Shown piece after piece: positions 26,648 to 37,422 of a DNA stretch of 64,000 nucleotides. Source of the DNA: Shimia sp. (GTDB lineage Bacteria > Pseudomonadota > Alphaproteobacteria > Rhodobacterales > Rhodobacteraceae); assembly GCF_022448905.1 (NCBI RefSeq), contig NZ_JAKVCW010000004.1, positions 248,001 to 312,000 of the forward strand, given 5' to 3'. Position numbers and translations under genes: made by a program. The notes below the pieces were generated by a model. That model made no database searches, was not told where the DNA came from, and saw only the letters and a list, made by a program, of their open reading frames with translations. How positions within the stretch are numbered: the stretch's first letter is position 1; the number at the start of each line of letters is the position of its first letter.

Positions 26648-27016
26648 ATGAATTGGATTGCATTTATCGTTGGCTTCATCGCCTGTTCTGCATTTGGCTT
26701 TCTGGTCTATGGCCCCGTGCTGGGCCTGCAACAACGCTGGGCCGAAGGCAGCAACATCGATCCAGAGCCCCCAGAGAAAATGCCGATGGGCCCGCTCTTC
26801 ACAAATTGGATCGCCATCGCGATTCTGGCCTACATCGTAGCACTCACCGAAACCAAGCAGAACCTGACCGTGGCCCTGCTCGCGATCCTCGCCTGCGCGG
26901 CCTATGTCGCCAACACGGGCGCGTGGATCAACAAGTCCCGCTTCGCCATAACAGTCGATGTCGGTTACGTGCTCGGCTCCGGCGTGTTAATGATCCTCGC
27001 GCACGCCATCCTGTAA
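26648..27016 (+). CDS. DUF1761 family membrane protein
   Basis: 122 residues with four hydrophobic segments (about residues 3-25, 52-70, 77-92 and 100-120), beginning MNWIAFIVGFIACSAFGFLVYG. The pattern, with a short cytoplasmic loop after the first helix and a second half of closely spaced helices, fits DUF1761, a family of small membrane proteins without known function. TTGGAGAC precedes ATG 26648. It follows the VWA gene by 66 bp on the same strand and may be co-transcribed, though a functional link is not evident. Confidence 0.75.
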   Translation: MNWIAFIVGFIACSAFGFLVYGPVLGLQQRWAEGSNIDPEPPEKMPMGPLFTNWIAIAILAYIVALTETKQNLTVALLAILACAAYVANTGAWINKSRFAITVDVGYVLGSGVLMILAHAIL

Positions 27017-27033
27017 ACCCTGGTCGCCCCGGC

Positions 27034-28209
27034 CTACGCGCCGGGGCCACGCGCCCGCGCACGGGCTTGTGCCAAAACCATATGCGCGGCAGCGCCAATC
27101 ACAAGCAGCACAGCCGACACCATCAGCATCCCGCCATAGCCGCTCATCGCGATCACCGCCAATAATATGGGCGTACCGATGGTGTTGCCCAAATTACCGG
27201 CCTGCGCAAAAACGCCGTTGGCATTGGCCCGGTCTGCCGCCGTGTCATTGAGCTCCGGCACCAGCGCAAAGCTTGCCCCTTGGATCAGGCCCAAGGCCCC
27301 TGCCAGCAGCAGACACACCACCGGCGACCCCGGCAAAAGCAGCAGCCCAAGCGCTGCCATTGCGGAGACCAAAAACCCAGTTTGGATCACCCGAACTATC
27401 ACCCAATAGCGCAACAACCAGACACCCAACGTCATGGAGATGATCATGCTCATCAGCGGCATCGCCCCAACCGTAAACGTGCGCCATTCAGGCGCAATAT
27501 AGGGCGGCAACAACGTCAGCAGGCTGACAAAGCAGAAGGTGTAAAACAGCCAGCCCACCGCCGCCGCATTCATAAACGGCGAGCGATAGACCTCCCAATG
27601 CTGCTTCAGCACACCGCCAAGCCGCAGCCGCTGCGCCGTCTGCGCCTTCTCCTCCGGCAATCCGATCGCCGCCACGGCAAGCACACTTGCAGCCATCCAG
27701 CCGCCATGCGCCAGATACACTGCGTTTAACCCATAGGCATCAACCAAAGGCCGCCCCAGCCAGGCAAACAGCGCAAAAGCCACGCCAAAAAACGTGCCCC
27801 ACAGGGTCAGGGAAAACGCGCGCTTCTCTGGTGGGGAGACTTTGGCAATCAACGTCGGCGCCGCCACAACAATCGCCAAATGCGCCAGACCTTCCACAAT
27901 CCGGCTCAGCAGGAACACATCAAAGGACAGCCCCAAGGCCTGCACGAACGACACCACCGCGCTCAGACCAAGCCCGCCCAGCAAGATACGCCGCATGCCC
28001 ATTTTGGACGCCAGCACCCCCGCCACCACGCCAAGGAAAATCCCCGCGAGCCCAAGGATCGACAAGGCAAAGCCCAGCCGCGCCCCAGCCTCCGGATACA
28101 CCTGCCCCACCTGATCAAACGTTACGCTGACCTTGGCAAACTGCCCCGCAGCGCCCACGCCGGCCAGCCAGATCACCACAACCGGCAGCATACTCTGTTG
28201 TTTTGACAC
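27034..28209 (-). CDS. MFS transporter
   Basis: 391 residues with about twelve membrane helices and the MFS loop 2-3 motif GVLASKMGMRRILLGGLGL. It begins with GTG 28209, preceded by GAGG; ATG 28191 lacks a ribosome site. The substrate cannot be read from the sequence. It lies 62 bp downstream of lpd on the same strand and may be in its transcript. The middle loop (about residues 190-205) is short and charged, as expected. Confidence 0.88.
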   Translation of the reverse strand: MSKQQSMLPVVVIWLAGVGAAGQFAKVSVTFDQVGQVYPEAGARLGFALSILGLAGIFLGVVAGVLASKMGMRRILLGGLGLSAVVSFVQALGLSFDVFLLSRIVEGLAHLAIVVAAPTLIAKVSPPEKRAFSLTLWGTFFGVAFALFAWLGRPLVDAYGLNAVYLAHGGWMAASVLAVAAIGLPEEKAQTAQRLRLGGVLKQHWEVYRSPFMNAAAVGWLFYTFCFVSLLTLLPPYIAPEWRTFTVGAMPLMSMIISMTLGVWLLRYWVIVRVIQTGFLVSAMAALGLLLLPGSPVVCLLLAGALGLIQGASFALVPELNDTAADRANANGVFAQAGNLGNTIGTPILLAVIAMSGYGGMLMVSAVLLVIGAAAHMVLAQARARARGPGA

Positions 28210-28271
28210 CGAAAAACCTCAAAGGCGCGCCCGGCGAAACCGGTACGCGCCCACGTCAAAAGGACCCCAAC

Positions 28272-29666
28272 TTAAATGTGGATCACACGATCATAGGCGT
28301 CCAGCACGCTTTCGTGCATCATCTCGCTCAACGTTGGATGCGGGAACACGGTTTCCATCAACTCCGCCTCGGTGGTCTCAAGCTGACGCCCCACCACATA
28401 GCCCTGGATCAACTCCGTGACTTCCGCGCCCACCATATGCGCCCCCAACAGCTCACCGGTCTTGGCATCAAACACGGTTTTCACCATGCCCTCTGGCTCA
28501 CCCAAAGCAATCGCCTTGCCATTGCCGATGAACGGGAACCGCCCGACCTTCACGTCATAGCCCAGCTCTTTGGCCTTGGCCTCGGTGTATCCGACGCTTG
28601 CCACCTGTGGATGGCAATAGGTGCAGCCTGCAATGCTCTCCGGCTTCACTGGGTGCGGTTTCCCACCCGCAATCAGCTCTGCGACCATCACGCCTTCATG
28701 GCTCGCTTTATGCGCCAACCACGGCGCACCCGCGATGTCGCCAATCGCAAACAGCCCGTCCACGCCGGTCTGGCAATATTGATCCGTCACCACATGGGTC
28801 CGATCAATCTTCACCCCCAGCTTTTCCAGCCCAAGGTTTTCGACGTTGCCGACAATGCCCACAGCCGAAATCACGGTGTCAAACTCTTGCGTTGTGACTT
28901 TGCCACCCGCTTCGATATGCGCGGTGACTTTGTCTTTGCCGCGATCAAGTTTCTTGACCGTGGATTTCTCTAGGATGGCCATGCCCTGTTTGACAAATTG
29001 CTTTTTGACAAAAGCACTTATCTCCGCATCTTCAACCGGCAGAACCCGATCCATCACCTCAACAACCGTGGTCTCCGCCCCCAGTGTGTTGTAGAAACTG
29101 GCAAACTCGATCCCAATCGCGCCCGAGCCGATCACAAGCAGTTTCTTCGGCATATGCGGCGGCTGCAGCGCGTCCTTATAGGTCCAAACCCGCTTGCCAT
29201 CGCCCTCAAGCCCCGGCAACTCCCGCGCCCGCGCGCCGGTGGCCAGCACGATGTTCTTCGCTGTCAGCTCCTCAACACCTTTTTCGCCTTTGACCGACAC
29301 TTTGCCTTTGGCGGGCAATGTCGCCTCCCCCATAAAGACGTCAACTTTGTTCTTCTTCATCAAGAAGGACACGCCAGAGCTCAACTGCTTCGCCACCCCA
29401 CGCGAGCGTTTCACCACCGCGTCAATGTCATAGCCAATACCTTCCGCCTTCAAGCCGAAGTCCTTCGCGCGCTCCATCAAATGAAACACCTCTGCTGAGC
29501 GCAGCAACGCTTTGGTGGGAATACAACCCCAATTCAAGCAAATCCCGCCCATGTGCTCGCGCTCCACAATCGCAACCTTCAGGCCCAGCTGCGCGCCGCG
29601 AATGGCGGCCACATAGCCGCCCGGCCCTGCGCCAATCACAATCATGTCGAAGTTCTTGCTAGCCAT
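28272..29666 (-). CDS. lpd: dihydrolipoyl dehydrogenase (E3), pyruvate dehydrogenase type
   Basis: 464 residues, an FAD-dependent disulfide reductase that reoxidises the lipoyl groups of 2-oxoacid dehydrogenases. The FAD motif GAGPGGYVAAIRGAQLG is at the N-terminus, the redox-active disulfide is in GGICLNWGCIPTK, the NAD motif IGSGAIGIEFA is in the middle, and the His-Glu pair lies in CTYCHPQVASVGYTE and HPTLSE. The CLNWGC form is the one usually paired with pyruvate dehydrogenase. ATG 29666 (MASKNFDMIVIGAG) is correct; the frame extends to 29960 but has no ribosome site there. pdhABC is about 26 kb away. Confidence 0.96.
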   Translation of the reverse strand: MASKNFDMIVIGAGPGGYVAAIRGAQLGLKVAIVEREHMGGICLNWGCIPTKALLRSAEVFHLMERAKDFGLKAEGIGYDIDAVVKRSRGVAKQLSSGVSFLMKKNKVDVFMGEATLPAKGKVSVKGEKGVEELTAKNIVLATGARARELPGLEGDGKRVWTYKDALQPPHMPKKLLVIGSGAIGIEFASFYNTLGAETTVVEVMDRVLPVEDAEISAFVKKQFVKQGMAILEKSTVKKLDRGKDKVTAHIEAGGKVTTQEFDTVISAVGIVGNVENLGLEKLGVKIDRTHVVTDQYCQTGVDGLFAIGDIAGAPWLAHKASHEGVMVAELIAGGKPHPVKPESIAGCTYCHPQVASVGYTEAKAKELGYDVKVGRFPFIGNGKAIALGEPEGMVKTVFDAKTGELLGAHMVGAEVTELIQGYVVGRQLETTEAELMETVFPHPTLSEMMHESVLDAYDRVIHI

Positions 29667-29825
29667 GGTGTTTCCCCGCCTCCCGCTATGTCTTTGCGCG
29701 AGCCTACTGGAACTCTGTGGCGGCTTCAACAAAGCGCGCCGCCCGTTTTGCGCGCAATTTTCCTCTGGTGATCGCGCAAGGACAAGCGCACACTGCGCCC
29801 GCATCACCGAGTCGGGAGCACTGCG

Positions 29826-30278
29826 ATGAAAACGCTGAAAGATCTTCTGGTCGCCATGATCAATGCCACGCTCATTCTGGTGGCGATTTGCCTGTTTTTC
29901 CTCTGGCGCCTGTCTGACAGCGCTGAACGAGTGGTGGCCAGCTTTGTCCAAAACCTGCAAATCGTCGAACCGCTAGAAACCAAAGTCGACGGGTTGCGGG
30001 ACGAGGTCGCCAACCTGCGCAGCGATCTGGCCGCGATCTCTTTGGACAGCAGCACTCTCACAACACAGGCCACGGAGCACCTGCAAAGCCGCGCCAACGC
30101 GTTGCAGTTAGAATTGGAAGGCATCAACAGCAGCTTGGCCCGTCTTGCCGACACGCCGGAAACCCTGATGCAAACCGCCTTGGATGATGTGGCCACCCGC
30201 GTGAGTGGCCGTGTTGGCGCCATCGCCAGCTGCTACGCGCCCGACCCTGCGTCGGACGCCAGCTCAGCTTCTGACTAA
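29826..30278 (+). CDS. hypothetical membrane-anchored coiled-coil protein
   Basis: 150 residues. An N-terminal hydrophobic helix (about residues 8-27) is followed by a helical, heptad-like region rich in Leu, Ala and Glu (about 30-130) and a short Ser/Ala tail. A single Cys lies near the end. The layout suggests a bitopic inner-membrane protein with an extended coiled coil on one side; no family was recognised. It is divergent from lpd with 159 bp between the starts and converges on the DUF924 gene. The start codon has no strong Shine-Dalgarno. Confidence 0.7.
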   Translation: MKTLKDLLVAMINATLILVAICLFFLWRLSDSAERVVASFVQNLQIVEPLETKVDGLRDEVANLRSDLAAISLDSSTLTTQATEHLQSRANALQLELEGINSSLARLADTPETLMQTALDDVATRVSGRVGAIASCYAPDPASDASSASD

Positions 30279-30285
30279 TCGCAGC

Positions 30286-30864
30286 CTATTCCGCCGCCTG
30301 CAACGCCCGCACGGTGGTTCCGTAGCCACCATCCGCCACATAAGCCATCTCCACCTCAGTGGAGGCCCGCGCCAAGGCATCATTGCGATACGGGAACCGA
30401 CCAAACTGCCGGATCACTTCGCGGTGCGCTTTGGCATGTAACAGGTTGGACGCACCGGTCTCGGGCGTCCGGTCCAGGAACATACGAATACAGCGTTCCT
30501 GATCACAGAGGTTTTCCGAGTGCATCAAAGGCAGGTAGAAAAACTGCCGCGCAGGCTCGTCGATCCGCAGATCCCACTTTTTGTCGATGGCGATCTTTGC
30601 GGCACAGAGCGCCTTACGATCGGTCGAAAATGCCTGCCCGGATCCCCGGAACATGTTGCGCGAGAACTGATCGGTCAGGATCACATACGCCAAGGTGCCA
30701 CTTGGATAGGTCAGCCACTGCCCCAATCCACCGGCCTGCGCCTGTTCCCATGTTGCCTCAAACCGCTGCCGGATCTTTTCGTCCAGCTCTTCGGAAACCG
30801 CATACCATCCACTTGGCCCAACTTCATCAAGCCAAAACGAAAGTACTTCTTCGGGACCCACCAT
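30286..30864 (-). CDS. DUF924 family protein
   Basis: 192 residues matching DUF924: EEVLSFWLDEVGPSGWYAV at the N-terminus, then LDEKIRQRFEATWEQA, the conserved ILTDQFSRNMFRGSGQAF, and FFYLPLMHSENLCDQERCIRMF. The family is all-helical, TPR-like and of unknown function. AAGGAGAAGG precedes ATG 30864. Two adjacent inverted repeats lie 24-52 bp upstream of the start, suggesting dedicated regulation. Confidence 0.9.
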   Translation of the reverse strand: MVGPEEVLSFWLDEVGPSGWYAVSEELDEKIRQRFEATWEQAQAGGLGQWLTYPSGTLAYVILTDQFSRNMFRGSGQAFSTDRKALCAAKIAIDKKWDLRIDEPARQFFYLPLMHSENLCDQERCIRMFLDRTPETGASNLLHAKAHREVIRQFGRFPYRNDALARASTEVEMAYVADGGYGTTVRALQAAE

Positions 30865-30887
30865 GTCCCTTCTCCTTTTGCCTGTTC

Positions 30888-30916
30888 CGTCTTACGAAAA
30901 GACGCTTAGTACTAAG
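30888..30916. promoter_or_regulatory. adjacent inverted repeats ahead of the DUF924 gene
   Basis: CGTCTT-N5-AAGACG (30888-30904) is directly followed by the perfect palindrome CTTAGTACTAAG (30905-30916). Such a tight cluster upstream of a start suggests a protein-binding site. Confidence 0.35.
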
Positions 30917-31011
30917 GACGTTACACACAGTGAATTAAGAAAGAATAGTCACAAAATGCAACATCCCGACACAGCCCGCGACCTTTTGCGCTAACACCGG
31001 CAGAGGCTTGC

Positions 31012-32277
31012 TTACCCTGCGGCAGCTTCCTGCTCTTCCTCCATCGCAGACTCGATTGCGACCTCTTGTGCCACCTCCACCGCAACCACCGAAGCGGTTG
31101 GCATAACGGCGGTGTAGCTGCCGGTTTCATCCACCGGTGCAGCCGGACGGCGAGTGGTGCGATAGCCTGCGTAAACGCCAAGCGCGGCCAGCAGGATGAT
31201 CAGGTAAATGAAATACCCACGCGGCCCCACCACATCCATCATCCACCCAGTGATCAGCGGGCCAGCTATCGCCCCTACGCCGTTCACAAACACCAACCCG
31301 CCAGAAGCCGCTGCCATGTCCTCGTATTCCAGGAAATCATTGGCGTGGGCGATCAGCATCGAATAAAGCGGATTAGAGAACCCACCAATGAACAGCGCAG
31401 CCACCAGCAGCAGCGGGTAGTTGTCACCAGCCACAAATCCCAGCGTTGCCCCGGCCGCGCCGATGGCGGCCACAAACATGATCAGCACCCGCCGATCCAT
31501 CCGGTCGCTCATCCAGCCCAGCGGATACTGAAACACCGTCGCCCCGACGTAAAACGCCGCGATAAACAACGACAACTCGCTCAGGCTCAACCCTGCCCGC
31601 GTGGCAAACACCGCCGACATGCCAAACTGTGCGGAAAACACCCCCCCCAGCATGAACATCCCCACTACCCCGAGCGGTGAATTCTGGAACAGCTCTTTGA
31701 GGCTCATTGGCTTGGTGGTCTCAAATGCCGGCGTTGGCGAGACCGACAACAGAATGGGGGCAAAAGAGATCGATACCAGCACCGAGGGGATCACAAACAA
31801 CAGGAACCCTGTGGCATCAGGAATGGTCATCATACCCTGCGCGGTCACAATGCCGATCATCTGGACCATCATATAAATCGACAGCGCCTTGCCGCGCGTG
31901 TCATTGGTTGCCGCGTTGTTGAGCCAGCTTTCCGCCGTCACATACACGCCGGAGAAACACAGCCCCATCAACGCCCGCCCGGCAATCCAGGCCACCGGGT
32001 GCTCCAGCGTTGGGTACAGGATGAGTACAGCGGAAATCATCGAGGCCATGGCGGCAAACACCCGCACATGCCCCACTCGGCGGATCAGCTCCGGCGTCAC
32101 ACGGCTGCCACCCAGAAAGCCAACAAAATAGGCCGACATCACCATCGACATCTCAAACGTCGAAAATCCCGCTGCCTCGCCGCGAATACCCAGCAACGTC
32201 CCATGCATGCCGTTGCCCACCATCAGCAACAGCATTCCCAGCAACAGCGGCCACGCGCCTTTCAGAAACTGACCCAT
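31012..32277 (-). CDS. MFS transporter with acidic C-terminal tail
   Basis: 421 residues with twelve predicted helices and typical MFS loops (GGSRVTPELIRRVGHVRVF, then YPLGWMSDRMDRRVLI). It resembles the YcaD-type branch, where AESWLNNAATNDTRGKALSIYMM is a conserved segment. After the last helix comes an unusual cytoplasmic tail of about 40 residues rich in Glu, Ala and Val (ending EEEQEAAAG). Substrate unknown. GAGGG precedes ATG 32277. queA lies 116 bp upstream on the same strand. Confidence 0.88.
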   Translation of the reverse strand: MGQFLKGAWPLLLGMLLLMVGNGMHGTLLGIRGEAAGFSTFEMSMVMSAYFVGFLGGSRVTPELIRRVGHVRVFAAMASMISAVLILYPTLEHPVAWIAGRALMGLCFSGVYVTAESWLNNAATNDTRGKALSIYMMVQMIGIVTAQGMMTIPDATGFLLFVIPSVLVSISFAPILLSVSPTPAFETTKPMSLKELFQNSPLGVVGMFMLGGVFSAQFGMSAVFATRAGLSLSELSLFIAAFYVGATVFQYPLGWMSDRMDRRVLIMFVAAIGAAGATLGFVAGDNYPLLLVAALFIGGFSNPLYSMLIAHANDFLEYEDMAAASGGLVFVNGVGAIAGPLITGWMMDVVGPRGYFIYLIILLAALGVYAGYRTTRRPAAPVDETGSYTAVMPTASVVAVEVAQEVAIESAMEEEQEAAAG

Positions 32278-32393
32278 AGAGCGACCCTCGACACAACTCT
32301 CTCACAGATGCGCCCGTATGCAAAACGCCCCTGCCGCCATCGCACCCAATCGCGACAACGCCATGTCGTTTTGCGGCATCTCGGGAGAATTTT

Positions 32394-33443
32394 TCAGGGG
32401 ATCAAGAGCGACGCATCACCGTAAGAGAAGAACCGATACCCCTCTTTCACCGCATGGTCATAAACCTTGCGAATTTCTTCCTGTCCCAGCAAGGCACTGA
32501 CCAACATCATCAACGTCGATTTTGGCAGGTGAAAGTTGGTCATCAAGGCATCTGCCACATTGAATGCAAAGCCTGGATAGATGAATATGTCGGTGTTGCC
32601 TTCCCACGGTTGGATCGCGCCACTGTCCCGCGCCGCACTTTCAATCAACCGCAGCGCCGTGGTGCCCACCGGGATCACCCGACCACCCGCCGCCTTTGTG
32701 GCTGCAATCTCCGCCGCCGCAGCCTCGGTGACGCGTCCCCACTCGGCATGCATCTTGTGCTCTTTGACGTTGTCGACCTTCACCGGCAGGAACGTCCCCG
32801 CCCCAACATGCAAAGTAACATGAGTGAACTGAACCCCTTTGGCCAGCAGCGCCGCCAGCAACGCATCGTCAAAATGCAGCGACGCGGTTGGAGCCGCCAC
32901 CGCGCCAGAATGTTTGGCCCAAACGGTCTGATAATCGGTCTTGTCTTTCTCATCCGCCGCGCGCTTGGCTGCGATATAGGGCGGCAGAGGCATATTGCCT
33001 GCGGCCTCCAGCGCCGCGTCAAAGTCGTCGCCTGCCAGGTCAAACTGCACCAGCCCCTGCCCGTCTTCCTTGGACAGCAACCGGCCCTTGAGACCCGCGG
33101 CAAAGACAATCTCTTCGCCCTCGCGAATTTTCCGTAACGGTTTGATCAGCGCAGCCCAAGCCCCACCTGCGCGCGGCTCAAGCAGCGTCACTTCCATACG
33201 GGACTGGGTTTCCCCTTCCGGCCCCTGCCGCACGCGATAGCCAGACAGCCGCGCCGGGATCACCTTTGTGTCGTTCAACACCAGCCGGTCGCCCGGCTGC
33301 AGCAGATCCACCAGATCCGTGACCACCCCGTCGGTGATCTCACCACCTCTGGCCACCAACAACCGCGCGGAGCTGCGCGGCTCCGCCGGCCGGGTCGCAA
33401 TCAAAGACTCGGGAAGATCAAAATCAAAATCAGAAAGCTGCAT
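32394..33443 (-). CDS. queA: tRNA preQ1(34) S-adenosylmethionine ribosyltransferase-isomerase
   Basis: 349 residues, the QueA enzyme that transfers and isomerises the ribosyl moiety of S-adenosylmethionine to the modified base preQ1 at tRNA position 34, giving epoxyqueuosine. Conserved stretches are [20 protein letters not shown] at the start, [13 protein letters not shown], and [16 protein letters not shown] with MHAEWGRV and [16 protein letters not shown]. Length is normal for the family. It begins 14 bp after the stop of the AsmA-like gene and may be co-transcribed with it. No strong Shine-Dalgarno is evident. Confidence 0.97.
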   Translation of the reverse strand: MQLSDFDFDLPESLIATRPAEPRSSARLLVARGGEITDGVVTDLVDLLQPGDRLVLNDTKVIPARLSGYRVRQGPEGETQSRMEVTLLEPRAGGAWAALIKPLRKIREGEEIVFAAGLKGRLLSKEDGQGLVQFDLAGDDFDAALEAAGNMPLPPYIAAKRAADEKDKTDYQTVWAKHSGAVAAPTASLHFDDALLAALLAKGVQFTHVTLHVGAGTFLPVKVDNVKEHKMHAEWGRVTEAAAAEIAATKAAGGRVIPVGTTALRLIESAARDSGAIQPWEGNTDIFIYPGFAFNVADALMTNFHLPKSTLMMLVSALLGQEEIRKVYDHAVKEGYRFFSYGDASLLIP

Positions 33444-33457
33444 CGGTGCTCGCGCCG

Positions 33458-36400
33458 TTAGTTACTCAGGTCCGGAGGTGGACGGCGGAAAATCTCTCTA
33501 AAGAAGCCCGGCGTCAAGGCCGAGAGTGGGTTCACCGAAATCTCCGGCTGCTGCGACGGTCCGCGCATGGTGTAATTGAATCCGATCAACCCTTCGCCAC
33601 GACGTGCAAACGGCCGCCCCACGACGTTTACTGCATAAAGTGGCGACACCGTGCCCTGAATATTGAACCACTCTTGCACAAAACTGTAAGTGCCATTGGC
33701 AGAGAGCCCCATCGACGGCCCCGCCGCGCTGCTTTCGCCAATCACCAACCTATCTGGGGTCAGGCGGAACCGTGCAAACACATCGGTGAACAGTATCCCC
33801 GGCCCGGCCAGTTGCTCCACCAGCCCCACAACACTGATCGCGTTCAGAAGTTCAGCCACCAGCGGCATTTGCTGCACCTTGACCTCTTTCATCTCCATGA
33901 CGCCATCGTATTCGCCTTTCGCGGCGCGCGGCACCATCGACAAGGTCATCGCCCCACGGCTGGCGGATTTCACGACCCCCATGAGCTGCGCAATCTTTCC
34001 ACCATTGTCAGAGGTCACCCGCATCTGCGTGCCATATTGGTGCGGCGCTAAAGTACCAAACACCAGCGGTCCGCCTTTGAAATTCCCGCTGAAACTACCG
34101 CTCAACCCGCCGTCAAAGTTCAGCTCTGCTTTCACCGGTCCCAAACGGATGTTGTCGGTCACAACCACCTCATCCACATTGGCCGTGACTGGCCCAATGC
34201 CCGCCGCGCCGCCACGCCCACTGCCTTTGCTGCTCTCCGGCATGCGCCGCATGTCCAGTCGCCCACTTGTCACCACCACGGCTGGCGGTGCTTTGCCACG
34301 CCCCAACAAACGCCCTGTCCCACTGAGCCAGCTGCCCACCGCAAAGCTGTCCATCTGCGCCACGCCAAGACCACCGCCATCCGCAATTGAAATCCTGCCT
34401 CGGGCACTCAGCCCCGGTGTCTCAAACAGCACGCGGTCGATGCTTGGCGACGTGCCTAACGTCATATCGACCTCCAGCATGCCACTACTGTTTGCGGATT
34501 TGCGCCACCCCAACGGCGGTGAGGACATGCGCACCCCGACCAAATCTGATCGCAACCGCATCTTGGGAGGCTGATCGCGCACAATGTCCATCTCGTAACT
34601 GGCTTGCCCAACCTCAGACACGGTGCCTTTGGGCAGCCCCACCTCAAACGTGTCCAGCGCCGCCGCACTCAGCTCCGCCGTCCCGCTCACCCAACTGCGC
34701 CCGGCATTCTCCTTACCGCCCAGCATGTGCCATTTGGCAGTCACCGGTATGTCTGCGACAAAGCCGTCGCCCCAAACCTCAACCCGCTCCGGCGTGGCCG
34801 TGACTTGCAACGCGCCGCGCATCTCCTTGCCCGGCAAGAAATGTCCACTGCGCACATCACTCAGATCGCCGTGCACATCGTAAACCACTTTTTCAATGGG
34901 CAGCTTATCCTTGAGCACCAACTCCACCGTGCCCTCCAAATCCGCCCACCCGGAGGCAAAATCCACCGGCAGTTTCGCCTTAGTGAACAGCTCCAAAGGC
35001 TTGCGATCCAGCAACGACAGCACCGCCTCAACCGGTCCGCGCGCCTGCGCACGCACCAAGGCCGGCGACTGCTTTAGCCTGGTGTTCAGGATCACCATGC
35101 TGGTGCCTGCCACGTCCATGCGCCCGCCCTGATCCGCTTCGACATACCCCGCCTCAGCGGTGATATGCAGCTGATGGTCCTTCAACACCCCAAAACCAAT
35201 GCCATCGCGCACCGGCGGCATGGTTTTCACCGCTTTGATGTCCACGTCGCGGAACTGGAAGTCCACATAGACCTCTGGCGGTGCCGCCCCTTTGGAGCGC
35301 ACCGCCAGATCGATGTCATGCAAGGTGGCCTTGTAGATGTTCTGGTCGATCCACTTGCGCAGCTTGTGCTTGAAACTCTTCGGCCACAGCGCCAGCACAC
35401 TCTCCGGCACCACCTCGTCCATATGCCCGTTCAACGCATAGGCCCAGTTTTCGCCTTCGGTGGCCAAATGCCCGTCGAGCACAATCTGGTTGCCGTTCTG
35501 GCGCACCACCAGTTGCCCCAGGTCCAGTTCAAACGGGTCCAGTTTCAACCGGAAATCCGCATAGGACCGTTCAAGCGCCACCGGATCATCCTCCAAATTG
35601 CGCGGATTGGCGCGGAATTCGTTCAGCGTCAGCTGCACCAAAAACTCTTCCGGCAACCCCTGCGACAGCGAGCCAATGAAAGCTTCCCCATGGGCATTAA
35701 CCCGCACCATGTCACTGCTAAGCGACAACTCGTCAAAGCGGATCGCGCCACGATTGGGGTCATAGGTCAGGTAGCTGCGCATGCTTTCAAATGGCACCGG
35801 CCGCACCGCGCCATCCGGCTGCAACACGCCGTCTGCGATCTGCAAGGTTGCATTCACATTGCCCAGATTGCCTTCGCTGTCGATACTCGCCCGCAGCGCC
35901 CCAGAGATCGGCGCCCGCAAAATCTGCAACCAGCTCAGCGCGGCGGATTGCGCGGCAATGTCCTCACTTGGGAGGTCCTCAAAATTAACGCCAAACTCGG
36001 TTGTACGCGTGCCAAACCGCGTGGTCACCGACGCCTCAATGGTGCTCGCATAACTGCGCCCACCCAGCAGAGTCATCTGTGAGGCCAGCTCCACCAACTC
36101 CTCGGTGCGCCGCAAAGTGATATGCCCGCCATCCACGGTCCAGGCCTGCCGCGCCCGCCGGTCCTCAAACCGGATCGTCACATCTTCGATCTGAAACAGA
36201 TCAAGATAGGCCAGCAGTGGCGCCTGCAAGTAACCCTCGATCTGATCGCCAAAAGTGGTGAGATCCGTGTCAGTTTGAAACGCGCCGCCACCCTGGCCTA
36301 TCGAAACCTGCACGGTCCCATCCTGTTGACGCAACACCAACAACGACACGCCCGACACCTGCACATCGCGCAGCGCAATCTCCCGGTCCAAGAGCGGCGC

Positions 36401-36883
36401 AAAGGCCAACCGCGCCCGCGCCGTCTCCAAACGCACCGGACTCCCGCCGTCCTCCGGCGACACCAGCACCCCCTGCAATTCAATGCTCGGGTCCCAGTCG
36501 TCTTCCACCACCAGAGCCATGCGCTCAATGGTCACTTCGATGCCCTCAAGCTGCTGGTTTACAGCCGCCTGCACACGCGCATGCACCCACTCTGGTGCCT
36601 CAAGCGGTTTACCACTGACCACAAAAGCCACCGCCGCCAAGAACACTACCGGCACCAAAAGACTAAACAACGCGATGACGCCAAACCGCCGCGCACGGCG
36701 CGGGCGACGCGCAGGTTGCGTCTCTGTGATCTCCGCCTCCGGTTGCACCGTATCTTGCCCGTCTTCGGGCGATACGGCGGTATCGGATGTTGTGGCTGGA
36801 CCCTCAGATGCGGAGTTATGATCGCCGTTCTCTGTCAGGGTTGATGCCTCTGTGTGTTCTGGTATTCCGGTGCTCGTGGACAA
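33458..36883 (-). CDS. AsmA-like / DUF3971 giant membrane-anchored protein
   Basis: About 1140 residues. A charged N-terminal region leads to Arg-rich RRPRRARR, one membrane helix ([21 protein letters not shown]), and then an all-beta periplasmic part of the DUF3971/AsmA_2 kind (YhdP-like repeating beta-groove proteins), ending with [28 protein letters not shown]. Related AsmA-like proteins are thought to bridge the inner and outer membranes for phospholipid transport. The start is uncertain. No ATG occurs before the helix; TTG 36883 with a weak AGG is preferred, while the frame is open to 36946. It is followed by queA and divergent from bcp. Confidence 0.86.
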   Translation of the reverse strand: MSTSTGIPEHTEASTLTENGDHNSASEGPATTSDTAVSPEDGQDTVQPEAEITETQPARRPRRARRFGVIALFSLLVPVVFLAAVAFVVSGKPLEAPEWVHARVQAAVNQQLEGIEVTIERMALVVEDDWDPSIELQGVLVSPEDGGSPVRLETARARLAFAPLLDREIALRDVQVSGVSLLVLRQQDGTVQVSIGQGGGAFQTDTDLTTFGDQIEGYLQAPLLAYLDLFQIEDVTIRFEDRRARQAWTVDGGHITLRRTEELVELASQMTLLGGRSYASTIEASVTTRFGTRTTEFGVNFEDLPSEDIAAQSAALSWLQILRAPISGALRASIDSEGNLGNVNATLQIADGVLQPDGAVRPVPFESMRSYLTYDPNRGAIRFDELSLSSDMVRVNAHGEAFIGSLSQGLPEEFLVQLTLNEFRANPRNLEDDPVALERSYADFRLKLDPFELDLGQLVVRQNGNQIVLDGHLATEGENWAYALNGHMDEVVPESVLALWPKSFKHKLRKWIDQNIYKATLHDIDLAVRSKGAAPPEVYVDFQFRDVDIKAVKTMPPVRDGIGFGVLKDHQLHITAEAGYVEADQGGRMDVAGTSMVILNTRLKQSPALVRAQARGPVEAVLSLLDRKPLELFTKAKLPVDFASGWADLEGTVELVLKDKLPIEKVVYDVHGDLSDVRSGHFLPGKEMRGALQVTATPERVEVWGDGFVADIPVTAKWHMLGGKENAGRSWVSGTAELSAAALDTFEVGLPKGTVSEVGQASYEMDIVRDQPPKMRLRSDLVGVRMSSPPLGWRKSANSSGMLEVDMTLGTSPSIDRVLFETPGLSARGRISIADGGGLGVAQMDSFAVGSWLSGTGRLLGRGKAPPAVVVTSGRLDMRRMPESSKGSGRGGAAGIGPVTANVDEVVVTDNIRLGPVKAELNFDGGLSGSFSGNFKGGPLVFGTLAPHQYGTQMRVTSDNGGKIAQLMGVVKSASRGAMTLSMVPRAAKGEYDGVMEMKEVKVQQMPLVAELLNAISVVGLVEQLAGPGILFTDVFARFRLTPDRLVIGESSAAGPSMGLSANGTYSFVQEWFNIQGTVSPLYAVNVVGRPFARRGEGLIGFNYTMRGPSQQPEISVNPLSALTPGFFREIFRRPPPDLSN

Positions 36884-36960
36884 AACTATACCTGCAAGCG
36901 CCGCCCGACCCAAGGCCAGATCACGGCATTGGCACCATCGGGCCACAAAGGAGCAAAATG

Positions 36961-37422
36961 ATGATTGATGCCAACCAACCTGCCCCCGATTTCACCTTGC
37001 CGTCCACTTCAGGCGACGACGTCACGCTCTCTACCCTGCGTCCCGCACCCGTGGCCCTGTTTTTCTACCCACGCGACAACACCGCAGGCTGCACCAAAGA
37101 GGCCATCGCCTTTTCCCACCTGCTGGAAGACTTCGCTGCGGCCGGCGTAAAAGTCTTTGGCATCTCCAAGGACAGCATGAAAAGCCACGACAAATTTGTT
37201 GAGAAAAAAGAGCTCACCGTGCCGCTCCTCTCGGATGAGCACGGCACCGTTTGCGAAGACTACGGCGTCTGGGCCGAGAAAAAGATGTATGGCAAAACCT
37301 TCATGGGCATCGTCCGCGCCACCGTCCTGATCGACGCCAACGGCAACATCGCCCGCACCTGGCCAAAGGTCAAAGTCGACGGCCACGCCGAAGAGGTTCT
37401 GGAGGCGGCAAAAGCACTCTGA
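36961..37422 (+). CDS. bcp: peroxiredoxin, Bcp/PrxQ family
   Basis: 153 residues. The peroxidatic Cys44 lies in DNTAGCTKEA, with PSTSGDDVTLS upstream and GVWAEKKMYGKTFMGI downstream, all typical of Bcp. In E. coli the resolving Cys follows five residues later; here that position is Ile49, so this copy is of the form lacking the helix-2 resolving Cys. Another Cys in GTVCEDYG is conserved. The product reduces peroxides using thiol partners. ATG 36961 has AAGGAG seven bases upstream; ATG 36958 directly before it is an alternative. Its stop overlaps the next start by one base. Confidence 0.95.
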   Translation: MIDANQPAPDFTLPSTSGDDVTLSTLRPAPVALFFYPRDNTAGCTKEAIAFSHLLEDFAAAGVKVFGISKDSMKSHDKFVEKKELTVPLLSDEHGTVCEDYGVWAEKKMYGKTFMGIVRATVLIDANGNIARTWPKVKVDGHAEEVLEAAKAL

